Source: Desulfurivibrio alkaliphilus
Lineage (GTDB): Bacteria > Desulfobacterota > Desulfobulbia > Desulfobulbales > Desulfurivibrionaceae
Direction: 5' to 3'
Length of the DNA stretch: 31,669 nucleotides
NCBI GenBank assembly: GCA_011048585.1
Contig: DSDS01000111.1
Span: forward strand, 1 to 31,669
Part shown: positions 24,635 to 31,669 of the stretch, one piece after another
How positions within the stretch are numbered: position 1 is the stretch's first letter
Layout of the letters: the number at the start of each line of letters is the position of its first letter
Notes under the pieces: generated by a model
The model's database searches: none
Seen by the model: the letters and a program-made list of their open reading frames with translations, nothing else
What the model was told of the DNA's origin: nothing
Made by a program: the position numbers and the translations under genes

Positions 24635-25400
24635 CTTCCTTCTCCTCCTCGCCCAGGTAGATCTTGATCACCTCCGGGTTCTGCTGGATCTGCAGGGGAA
24701 GATCTTCGGCGATCTTGCGGCCGAAGGAGAGTACCACGATTTCGTGGGAGATATCCATGACCAGGGACATGTCGTGTTCCACCAGTAGCACCGTGATCCC
24801 CTGGCTGTTGATCTTGCTGATCAGGCGGCCCACCTCGGCGGTTTCATAGATGTTGAGGCCGGCGGCCGGTTCGTCCAGCAGCAAAAGTTGCGGCTCCATG
24901 GCCAGAGCCCGGGCCAGTTCCACCGCCCGCTGCTGGCCAAAGGCCAGGCTGGTGGCTTCGACCTCGGCCAGATCAGCAATCTCCAGCATCTCCAGCAGCC
25001 CCAGGCAGTGTTCGCGGACCTGGGCCTCCTCCCTGCGGGTCCAGGGGAGGTGGAGCATGCCGGCGATAAAGCCCGTTCGGCTCTGGATATGGCGGCCGAT
25101 CATGACATTTTCCAGGGCCGTCATCCCGGGGTAGAGCTTGATGTTCTGGTAGGTCCGGCTGATCCCCCGCCGGGCGATTTGGAAGGGTTGCAGGCCGGAG
25201 ATGACCTCGTTCCGGAAACGGATGGTGCCGGAACTTGGGGGCAGGGAGCCGGCGATCAGGTTGAAGAGGGTGGTCTTGCCGGCCCCGTTGGGGCCGATCA
25301 CCGCCTTGATGATCCCCGGCTCCACCGCGAAACTGACCTCGCTGATCGCCTGCAGGCCGCCGAAGCGGCGGTTAAGTTGGTTGATCTCAAGCAGCGCCAT
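24621..25400 (-). CDS. livG: Branched-chain/aromatic amino acid ABC transporter ATPase LivG
   Basis: This 259-residue ATPase is the LivG partner of LivF. Walker A is GPNGAGKTT (36-44). The degenerate LivG-type signature is LAFGQQRAVELARAL in place of LSGGQ, with Walker B LLLDEPAAGLN and VLLVEHDMSLVMDISHEI as the H-loop. The alternative signature is normal for this subunit. It overlaps livM by 14 bp upstream and livF by 14 bp downstream. Confidence 0.94.
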   Translation of the reverse strand: MALLEINQLNRRFGGLQAISEVSFAVEPGIIKAVIGPNGAGKTTLFNLIAGSLPPSSGTIRFRNEVISGLQPFQIARRGISRTYQNIKLYPGMTALENVMIGRHIQSRTGFIAGMLHLPWTRREEAQVREHCLGLLEMLEIADLAEVEATSLAFGQQRAVELARALAMEPQLLLLDEPAAGLNIYETAEVGRLISKINSQGITVLLVEHDMSLVMDISHEIVVLSFGRKIAEDLPLQIQQNPEVIKIYLGEEEKEDAQG

Positions 25401-26454
25401 CTTTCTTTCCGGTCAGCAAGTTTTTGATTCTGGCCAGCAGGGCCAGCCGCAGCAGGCCCTGGGGAGCGAAGAGCATCATGGCGATCAGAATGGCCCCGAA
25501 CACCGCGTCGTCGTAGGAGCCGAACATGCCGCGCAGCGACATGAAATTGAGCACCACCCCCATGATCAGGGCGCCCCAGAGATTGGCCATGCCGCCCACC
25601 GCCACGATGGCGACATATCGTACCGATTGCATCACCCCGGCCTCGCTGGGGCCGATGCCGGCGCTGTAGTGGGTCAAGAAGACCCCCGCCAGGGCGGCCA
25701 TGACGGCGCTGAGGATAAAGGTGCGCAGTTTGTAGCGGGCCGTGTCGACCCCCATGGCGTTGGCCGCGTCCTCGGCGCCGTGGATGGCCCGCAGGGCACG
25801 GCCCACCCGGGAGTTGATCAGGTTGAGCAGCAGCAGCATGGCGATAATCACCATGCCCCAGGCGATGTAGTAGTTGCTGACCCGACTGCCGAAGTCGCCG
25901 CTGACGCTGAGCCCGGCCAGCAGGGGAAAGCCCGGCACCTCGGAGATCCCGTCCGCTTCGCCGAAGATCGGGGTGCCCAGCACCAGCCGATAGATGATGA
26001 TTCCAAAACCCAGGGTGGCCATGGCCAGGTAGTGGCCCTTGAGCTTGAGTACCGGCACCCCGATCAGAAAGGAGACCACGATGGCGGTGGTGATGGCAAC
26101 CAGGGCTGCCGGCCAGGGGTGGAGGGCCAGGATCTCATTGCCGAAAAAATCGTGCCGGCCCATTAAAAGCCCCAGGCGATCGGCCAGAGCCACCAGTTGA
26201 TGGTCCTGGTAGGCCAGCAGGTTGCGGGTGGTCAGCATGGCCGAGAGATAGCCGCCGATGGCGAAAAAGCCGGCATGGCCCAGGGAGATCTGGCCGGCGT
26301 AGCCCATTACCAGACAGAGGCCGATGATCAGCAGCGAGTAGTAGCCGGCCATGGTGAGCTGGGTCAGGTAAAAGGGGGTGCCGGTCCACTGGGTCAGCTG
26401 CTGAACCAGGACGACCGTCGCCAAGAGCAGGAGAATGGGCAGGCAGGTGCGCAT
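25387..26454 (-). CDS. livM: Branched-chain/aromatic amino acid ABC transporter permease LivM
   Basis: This inner-membrane permease has 355 residues and about nine or ten hydrophobic segments. Family marks are GLCLVMGYAGQISLGHAGFFAIGGY near residues 40-65 and GRALRAIHGAEDAANAMGVD in the ATPase-coupling loop, both noted here in outline. The C-terminus MLFAPQGLL is followed by a short basic tail. It pairs with LivH to form the channel and begins three bases after the livH stop. Confidence 0.93.
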   Translation of the reverse strand: MRTCLPILLLLATVVLVQQLTQWTGTPFYLTQLTMAGYYSLLIIGLCLVMGYAGQISLGHAGFFAIGGYLSAMLTTRNLLAYQDHQLVALADRLGLLMGRHDFFGNEILALHPWPAALVAITTAIVVSFLIGVPVLKLKGHYLAMATLGFGIIIYRLVLGTPIFGEADGISEVPGFPLLAGLSVSGDFGSRVSNYYIAWGMVIIAMLLLLNLINSRVGRALRAIHGAEDAANAMGVDTARYKLRTFILSAVMAALAGVFLTHYSAGIGPSEAGVMQSVRYVAIVAVGGMANLWGALIMGVVLNFMSLRGMFGSYDDAVFGAILIAMMLFAPQGLLRLALLARIKNLLTGKKDGAA

Positions 26455-26457
26455 CGC

Positions 26458-27348
26458 TTAAAACTCCTTGAGCCCCGCCGCGTCCTTGCGGCCGAAGAGA
26501 CCGTGGGGGCGGACAAAGAGGATCAGCAAGAGGATGCTCAGCGCGATCACATCCTGGTAGGCCAGGGGGACGATGCTGACACTGAAGGCCTCCAGCAGGC
26601 CCAGGAGCAGGCCGGCGGCCACCGCCGCCATGCTGTTGCCCAGGCCGCCGAGGATGGCGACGGTGAAGCCCTTGATGGCCAAACCGGTGCCGCTATCGTA
26701 CTCGGTGTAGGTGATGGGGCTCATCACGCAGCCGGCTAAAGCCCCGATGCCGGCCGAAAGCATAAAGGAGAGGGTCACCATGTTTTTGGGGTTGATCCCG
26801 CAAAGGGTGGCGGCGGTGCGGTTGGCGGCGCAGGCGCGCATCTTCTGGCCCTGCATGGTGTAGCGGAAAAAAAGGCTCAGGGCGATCACGATCACGCTGC
26901 AGACCCCGATGACCCACAACACCTGGGGAGAGATCCGGGCCCCCAGGATGTTGACGGTGGAGATTTCGTTGCCGACAAAGTAGGGCAGGGAGCGAACCCC
27001 TTCGCCCCAGATGTGCAGGGCCACCTCGCGAATCAGAATCGAAACGCCGATGGTGATGATGATCATCCGCAGCACCGATGGGCTTTTCAGCCAGCGGATG
27101 AAGGTCATCTCCACCATGGCCCCCACCAGCATGGTGAGCAGCACCGCCCCTGCTATGGCCAGGGGCAGCGGCAGCAGGGCGTTCAGGGTGATGGCGATCA
27201 TCCCCCCCAGCATCACAAACTCACCCTGGGCGAAGTTGATTATCCCGGTGGTGTTGTAAATGATGTTGAAGCCGATGGCCACGATGGCATAAATGATGCC
27301 ATACGTGACCCCGGCGAACAGATATTGGATGAAAAGCTCAGCGGTCAT
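26458..27348 (-). CDS. livH: Branched-chain/aromatic amino acid ABC transporter permease LivH
   Basis: This 296-residue permease has about eight membrane segments. LivH marks are AIGFNIIYNTTGIINFAQGE near the start, RYTMQGQKMRACAANRTAA in the coupling loop, and GFTVAILGGLGNSMAAVAAG near 225-245. The C-terminus LFVRPHGLFGRK is typical. The start overlaps the end of livK by 11 bp. It works as a heterodimer with LivM. Confidence 0.94.
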   Translation of the reverse strand: MTAELFIQYLFAGVTYGIIYAIVAIGFNIIYNTTGIINFAQGEFVMLGGMIAITLNALLPLPLAIAGAVLLTMLVGAMVEMTFIRWLKSPSVLRMIIITIGVSILIREVALHIWGEGVRSLPYFVGNEISTVNILGARISPQVLWVIGVCSVIVIALSLFFRYTMQGQKMRACAANRTAATLCGINPKNMVTLSFMLSAGIGALAGCVMSPITYTEYDSGTGLAIKGFTVAILGGLGNSMAAVAAGLLLGLLEAFSVSIVPLAYQDVIALSILLLILFVRPHGLFGRKDAAGLKEF

Positions 27349-28480
27349 ACTTTACGAACTGGCCATCCTTGACGGTGAGCATTTCGAAGGCGTTGAGGTC
27401 AAGGCCGTTGTGGTCGGTGGGGGAAAAGTTGAAGATTCCGCCGGTGCCGACAAAATCACGCATATTCTCGATGGCGTCGCGAACCTTTTCCCGGTCAGCG
27501 CCCACCTCTTCGATGGCCCGGGCCAGGATCATCAGGGCGTCGTAGGCGTGGCCGCCGAAGGTGGAAGCAGGCTCGTTGAATTTGGACTCGTAGTCGTTTT
27601 GGTATTTGACCAGGATCTCCTTCTGGGGGTGGCTCTCCTCCAGGACATCGGCGATCAACAGCCGTCCGGCGGGAAAGATGATCCCTTCGGCGGCGGCTCC
27701 CGCCACCTCGACGTAACGGATGTTGCCGAAACCATGGCTCTGGAAGAGGGGGACCTCCCAGCCGGCCTGGCGCATGTTGCGCACCAGGATGGCCTGGGCC
27801 GGCACCACCGACCAGTTGATCACCGCCTCGATCTGGTTGTGGGAGCGCAGTTTGGCCACCAGGGCGGAAAGGTCGGTGGCCCGGCTGTCGTAAACCTCGT
27901 TGGCCACGATCTCCAGCCCGTAGTCCGGGGCGATCTGCTCCAGCTGCCCCCGGCCGGCCTGGCCGAAGCCGTCGTTGCCGCTGACCACCGCGATCCGCTT
28001 GATCCCCAGGTCGTTCATGGTCATGAATATCCGCTGGGCGGCGAAACGGTCATTCTGGGGGGTCTTGAAGACGTAGCGAGCCAGGGGGTTGACGATCGCT
28101 TCCGCCGCCGCCAGGGAGAGCATGATGGTCTTGCCCTCTTCGGCGATCTGTTTGATCCGCATGGTCTCGCCGCTGGTGGAGGGGCCGATGATCGCGAAAA
28201 CCCGCTGCTCCTCGATAAGCTGCCGGGCGAAAGATACCGCCCGTTCCGGGCTGCCGCCGGAATCGCGGACGATCAGTTCCAGCTTTTTCCCCTTGATACC
28301 GCCCTGGGCGTTGATCTCGTCCACCAGCATTCGCAGGGTCCGCTCTTCCGGCAGGCCCAAAAACGAAGCGCCGCCGGTTACGGCCAGGATGGCCCCGACC
28401 TTGATGGTTTGGGCGCTGGCCATGACCACCGACAGGGTCAGGGCGGCCAGCGTGACAATGGCAATTACCGTCTTTTTCAT
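27338..28480 (-). CDS. livK: Periplasmic amino acid (LIV/aromatic-type) binding protein LivK
   Basis: This 380-residue secreted protein has a signal peptide (MKKTVIAIVTLAALTLSVVM, cleavage after ASA near residue 23) and no lipobox cysteine, so it is free in the periplasm. The mature part is a type-I two-lobed binding protein, beginning TIKVGAILAVTGGASFLGLP and having IIGPSTSGETMR for the ligand-carboxylate site and GGHAYDALMILARAIE near the end. It delivers ligand to LivHM. The ligand is unknown, and the genes around it point to an aromatic or branched amino acid. GGAGGG lies seven bases before ATG 28480, the strongest site within the transporter block, fitting the high expression such proteins need. 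Confidence 0.92.
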   Translation of the reverse strand: MKKTVIAIVTLAALTLSVVMASAQTIKVGAILAVTGGASFLGLPEERTLRMLVDEINAQGGIKGKKLELIVRDSGGSPERAVSFARQLIEEQRVFAIIGPSTSGETMRIKQIAEEGKTIMLSLAAAEAIVNPLARYVFKTPQNDRFAAQRIFMTMNDLGIKRIAVVSGNDGFGQAGRGQLEQIAPDYGLEIVANEVYDSRATDLSALVAKLRSHNQIEAVINWSVVPAQAILVRNMRQAGWEVPLFQSHGFGNIRYVEVAGAAAEGIIFPAGRLLIADVLEESHPQKEILVKYQNDYESKFNEPASTFGGHAYDALMILARAIEEVGADREKVRDAIENMRDFVGTGGIFNFSPTDHNGLDLNAFEMLTVKDGQFVKYDR

Positions 28481-28502
28481 GGGGGTCCCTCCGTGAAGTT
28501 AT

Positions 28503-28934
28503 TTAAAGCTGGTGTACTTCCTCGTCACTCAACAGTTTGAAGCCCGCTTCGGCAAAGGCCCGGCAAGCCGTTTTGGGATTGTCGAAACGGAAAAGCAGCA
28601 GGCCGGTTTCTCCGCTCTGCTTGGTGAAGGCATACATATACTCCACGTTGAGCCGGGACTGGTTGACCACCTGGAGAATGGCGTCCAGGCTGCCGGGTTT
28701 GTCCGGCACCTCGACGGCGGTCACCTCGGTGATCCCCACGGTGAAGCCGTCCTCCTTGAGGGCCTTGGCCGCCCGGTCGGTATCGCTGACCACCATGCGG
28801 AGAATGCCGAAATCGGCGGTGTCGGCCAGGGAAAGGGCCCGGATGTTGATGGCGTTTTTGGCCAGGGTATGGGTGATGTCGGCCAGCCGGCCGGAGCGGT
28901 TTTCCAGAAAGATGGCGATCTGTCGTACTTGCAT
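28503..28934 (-). CDS. Tandem ACT domain protein
   Basis: This 143-residue protein is made of two ACT domains (about 3-68 and 70-138). Each has the beta-alpha-beta-beta-alpha-beta form, with the ligand-binding turns ENRSGRLADITHTLAKNAIN and PDKPGSLDAILQVVNQSRLN. ACT pairs bind amino acids and report their level to enzymes or regulators, and no catalytic or DNA-binding part is present. Standing between paaK and livK in the arylpyruvate operon, it may sense the imported amino acid, and its kind is often seen next to IorAB-PaaK genes. GGGAGG lies seven bases before ATG 28934. Confidence 0.88.
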   Translation of the reverse strand: MQVRQIAIFLENRSGRLADITHTLAKNAINIRALSLADTADFGILRMVVSDTDRAAKALKEDGFTVGITEVTAVEVPDKPGSLDAILQVVNQSRLNVEYMYAFTKQSGETGLLLFRFDNPKTACRAFAEAGFKLLSDEEVHQL

Positions 28935-28957
28935 GGGGCAGCCTCCCGGTGTTGAAG

Positions 28958-30259
28958 TTAGATCTTTCTTCGGTCGATAACCCTTTGGGCCTTGCCTTCA
29001 CTGCGCTGGATGGTCTTGGGTTCCACCAGGCTGATCTTACAGGTGATCCCCAGCAGGTCCTTGATGCTGCCCTGCACCCGTTTGCTCAGGTTTTCCAGGT
29101 TTTTGATCTGGTCGGAGAAAACCTCCTCGCTGACCTCCACCTGAACCTCGATATTGTCCAGGGAACCCTGGCGGGTCACGATGATCTGGTAGTGGGGCTC
29201 CACCCCTTCGACCCCCATGATCACCTCTTCGATCTGGGAGGGGAAGACGTTGACCCCGCGAATGATCATCATGTCGTCGGTACGGCCGGTGACCTTGGGC
29301 ATCCGGTAGAAGGTGCGGCCGCAGGTGCAGACCTCGGGGATCAGCCGGGCGATATCCTTGGTCCGGTAGCGGATCACCGGGAAGGCCTCTTTGGTCAGGG
29401 TGGTGAAGACCAGCTCGCCCTCCTCGCCAACCGCCAGCGGTTCGAAGGTGTCGCGATGGACGATCTCCGGCAGGAAATGGTCCTCCATGATATGGAGCCC
29501 TCGCTGTTCTTCGAGGCATTCGGCCGCCACTCCAGGGCCGATGATCTCGGAGAGCCCGTAGATGTCGATGGCCTTGATCTTGAGCCGATTTTCGATCTCG
29601 GACCGCATATTCTCGCTCCAGGGTTCAGCCCCGAACACCCCCACCCGTAACTTGAGGCTGGCCGGATCGACGCCGAGATCGGCCATGGTATCGGCAATAT
29701 TGAGAGCGTAGGAGGGGGTGGAGAGCAGCACGGTGGTGCCGAAATCCTGCATGATCTGGATCTGGCGCTTGGTGTTGCCGCCGGAGATGGGGATCACCGC
29801 GCAGCCCAGGTTTTCGGCTCCGTAGTGGGCGCCGAGGCCGCCGGTGAACAGGCCGTAGCCGTAAGCGTTCTGGACGATGTCGCGGGAGGTGACCCCGGCG
29901 GCGGACAAGGTCCGGCTCATCAACTCGGCCCAGAGCTTGAGATCGCGCTTGGTGTAACCCACCACCGTCGGTTTGCCGGTGGTACCGGAGGAGGCGTGGA
30001 TGCGGACAATCCGCTCCATGGGCACGGTGAAGAGGCCGAAGGGATAGTTCTGACGGAGATCCTCCTTGGTGGTGAAGGGCAACCGCCTGATGTCACTAAT
30101 TTTTCTGATATCACCGGGGCTGACCCCGGCTTCATCCATCTTCTGCCGGTAGTAGGGCACGGTGGCATAAACCCGGGCCACCTGTGCCTGCAGGCGCTGG
30201 AGCTGTATAACTTCCAACTCCTCGCGCGGCCTGGTTTCATTCTCTTCATTCCAGATCAT
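28958..30259 (-). CDS. paaK: Phenylacetate-CoA ligase PaaK (first copy, canonical)
   Basis: This 433-residue AMP-forming aryl-CoA ligase is complete. P-loop ASSGTTGKPTVVGYT (89-103) has the canonical lysine. Other motifs are GYGLFTGGLGAHYGAE, IYGLSEIIGPGVAAEC, the metal-type CTCGRT, TGRTDDMMIIRGVNVFPSQ, and the catalytic lysine K423 in EGKAQR. It would interconvert arylacetate and arylacetyl-CoA, the product of IorAB, which is encoded directly upstream. GGAGAAGAGAG precedes ATG 30259, and the gene begins 48 bp after the iorB stop. Confidence 0.93.
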   Translation of the reverse strand: MIWNEENETRPREELEVIQLQRLQAQVARVYATVPYYRQKMDEAGVSPGDIRKISDIRRLPFTTKEDLRQNYPFGLFTVPMERIVRIHASSGTTGKPTVVGYTKRDLKLWAELMSRTLSAAGVTSRDIVQNAYGYGLFTGGLGAHYGAENLGCAVIPISGGNTKRQIQIMQDFGTTVLLSTPSYALNIADTMADLGVDPASLKLRVGVFGAEPWSENMRSEIENRLKIKAIDIYGLSEIIGPGVAAECLEEQRGLHIMEDHFLPEIVHRDTFEPLAVGEEGELVFTTLTKEAFPVIRYRTKDIARLIPEVCTCGRTFYRMPKVTGRTDDMMIIRGVNVFPSQIEEVIMGVEGVEPHYQIIVTRQGSLDNIEVQVEVSEEVFSDQIKNLENLSKRVQGSIKDLLGITCKISLVEPKTIQRSEGKAQRVIDRRKI

Positions 30260-30307
30260 GCTCTCTTCTCCACTTCACTGACAGGTTTACATCTTGACCA
30301 TGGCGGG

Positions 30308-30892
30308 TTAGCGGGTTTGCTCGCGGCCGGCGGCAAAGGCCAGCAGGTTGACCTCCTGGATCTTGGCCGGCAGGCGGCGCTTGATCACCTGTTCGAATAT
30401 CTCGCTGTCCAGAGGCAGAAAAGTGGAGAGCGCCCCCACCAGAACCACGTTGGCCGCCCTGATGTTACCGAGCTGTTTGGCAATGGCGTAGGCATCCACC
30501 GGAAGCACCTCGATCTTTTTGGATGTCAGGGCCTCCAGGCAGTGGTCGGGATATGCCATTTTGCCGGTGGCCACCGCCGGCGGCATGATCCGCTGGGTGT
30601 TGACGATCACCTTGCTCTGCCGGTTGAGATAGGGGAGGTAGCGGGCCGCCTCCATGGTTTCAAAGGCCAGCTGGATATCAACGGTGCCCGGCTCGATCAG
30701 CGGCGAATAGACCCGCTCGCTGCCGTAGCGGAGGTGGGCCTCCACCGAACCGCCGCGCTGGGCCATGCCGTGGACCTCGCTCTTCTTGATATCGAAGCCG
30801 GCAGCGAGCAGGGCGTAGGCGGTCATCTCGCTGGCCAGCAGAACACCCTGGCCGCCGACCCCGACAAAGTGAATGTTTCCCGATTGGCTCAT
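30308..30892 (-). CDS. iorB: Indolepyruvate:ferredoxin oxidoreductase subunit beta
   Basis: This 194-residue protein is the gamma/beta-type subunit of the 2-oxoacid:ferredoxin oxidoreductase family. It has the opening FVGVGGQGVLLASEM (CoA/nucleotide-binding GxGGQG) and the segment KKSEVHGMAQRGGSVEAHLRYG, which is characteristic of IorB. With IorA it oxidatively decarboxylates arylpyruvates to aryl-CoA plus CO2 and reduced ferredoxin in the cytosol. Length is usual (190-200). It overlaps iorA by four bases. Confidence 0.94.
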   Translation of the reverse strand: MSQSGNIHFVGVGGQGVLLASEMTAYALLAAGFDIKKSEVHGMAQRGGSVEAHLRYGSERVYSPLIEPGTVDIQLAFETMEAARYLPYLNRQSKVIVNTQRIMPPAVATGKMAYPDHCLEALTSKKIEVLPVDAYAIAKQLGNIRAANVVLVGALSTFLPLDSEIFEQVIKRRLPAKIQEVNLLAFAAGREQTR

Positions 30893-31669
30893 GCCCGCTC
30901 CTCCCCTTTGCTGATGGCGTCGAACTTACACAGGCTGAGGCACTGACCGCAACCGATACACATATCTTCGTTGATCAGGGCGTACCCCTTCTGCTTCTCC
31001 TTTTTGCCCATGGCTTTGGCCTGTTCCGGGGTCAGCGGCTGCCAGTTGATGGCCGGGCAGCCCAGGCGCAGGCACATGGTGCAGCCGGTGCAGTTGTCCA
31101 CCACGGTATGGAACGGATATTTGCGCCGCTTTTTCTCATCCACGGTGAGTACACAGGGGAAGCGGGCGATCACCACCGAAACCTCGGGCCGCTCGATCTC
31201 CTCTTGCAGGACCTGATAGGTGGCCTCGAGCTCATGGGGATTGACGGTGCGCACATGTTTGACCCCGATGGCCCGGCACAGCTCCGGGATGTCGATGGTT
31301 GGGGCCGGATCGTAGCCGATGGTGGTGCCCGAGGCCGGATTGGGCTGCTGGCCGGTCATGCCGGTGATCCGGTTGTCGAGGATGATCACCGTTGAGCAAC
31401 CCTTGTTGTACACGGAGTTGATCAGGCTGTTGATCCCGGTGTGGAGGAAGGTGGAGTCGCCGATCACCGCCACCACCTTGCCCAATCCCTCTTGGCCCAG
31501 GGCCTTGTCCATGCCGTGGGCCATGCCGATGCTGGCCCCCATGCAGACGCAGGCGTCCATGGCCGAAAGGGGGGGCAGAAAGCCTAAGGTGTAGCAGCCG
31601 ATATCGCCGGAAACAAAGACCTTGAGCCGGTTCAGGTTGTAGAACAACCCCCGGTGGGGACAGCCGGCG
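30889..31669 (-). CDS. iorA: Indolepyruvate:ferredoxin oxidoreductase subunit alpha, C-terminal part (N-terminus beyond the right edge)
   Basis: The frame is open to the right edge, so about 260 C-terminal residues of a subunit usually near 590-620 are seen. The visible part begins at AGCPHRGLFYNLNRLKV, the IorA Cys-Pro-His loop. The thiamine-diphosphate site follows (GDIGCYTLG, GDSTFLHTGINSLIN, IILDNRITGMTGQQPNP). At the C-terminus is a 2x[4Fe-4S] ferredoxin domain with CTGCTMCLRLGCP and CIGCGQCLSLCKF, all eight cysteines present. Electrons pass from the thiamine adduct to ferredoxin. It is the first gene visible in the operon, and its promoter is outside the window. An internal TTG at 31647 is not the start. 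Confidence 0.95.
   Translation of the reverse strand, partial: AGCPHRGLFYNLNRLKVFVSGDIGCYTLGFLPPLSAMDACVCMGASIGMAHGMDKALGQEGLGKVVAVIGDSTFLHTGINSLINSVYNKGCSTVIILDNRITGMTGQQPNPASGTTIGYDPAPTIDIPELCRAIGVKHVRTVNPHELEATYQVLQEEIERPEVSVVIARFPCVLTVDEKKRRKYPFHTVVDNCTGCTMCLRLGCPAINWQPLTPEQAKAMGKKEKQKGYALINEDMCIGCGQCLSLCKFDAISKGEERA

Overview
The window is GC-rich, densely coded DNA from an anaerobic Gram-negative bacterium. The gene set points to the Desulfobacterota (former Deltaproteobacteria): an indolepyruvate:ferredoxin oxidoreductase with PaaK ligases, the carboxyspermidine route to polyamines, a TreT/DUF5752 pair, and remnants of two outer-membrane beta-barrel families common in that group. This placement is inferred from gene content. 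I ran no search.

Left part (1-9.5 kb). A DECH-box helicase runs off the left edge on the minus strand. Divergent from it is a plus-strand run of ettA (ABC-F translation factor), a hybrid histidine kinase whose start overlaps the ettA stop, and a REC-GGDEF diguanylate cyclase. Kinase and cyclase together could form a phosphorelay ending in c-di-GMP. Next come a decayed beta-barrel gene, a minus-strand tRNA-Lys(CUU) with its own promoter and terminator, the carboxyspermidine dehydrogenase/decarboxylase pair, and a second decayed beta-barrel gene. Both barrel remnants keep the beginning and end of the protein and have lost the middle.

Middle part (9.6-19.1 kb, minus strand). This is a glycogen-to-trehalose cluster, in transcription order treY, parD, parE, treZ, DUF5752 gene, treT, glgX. 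GlgX debranches glycogen, and TreY and TreZ convert maltodextrin ends to trehalose. TreT makes or breaks trehalose using NDP-glucose. A parDE toxin-antitoxin module sits inside the cluster. It has a textbook promoter/operator, and the parE stop codon overlaps the treZ start, so the module looks built into the expression of the trehalose genes. treY has a good promoter placed so close to its ATG that the mRNA may be leaderless.

Right part (19.2-31.7 kb). A lone plus-strand amidohydrolase is followed by one long minus-strand operon entering from the right edge: iorA (partial), iorB, paaK, a tandem-ACT protein, livKHMGF, a second paaK, a PLP aminotransferase and an MFS transporter. Together these would import an aromatic (or branched) amino acid, transaminate it, oxidatively decarboxylate the 2-oxoacid to an aryl-CoA with reduction of ferredoxin, and interconvert aryl-CoA and free arylacetate. 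The MFS protein could move the product. Run in reverse, the same enzymes would build amino acids from arylacetates. The sequence does not decide the direction.

Most worth pursuing: the parDE-treZ coupling, the two collapsed barrel genes, the second PaaK with an altered P-loop, and the possible leaderless treY transcript.
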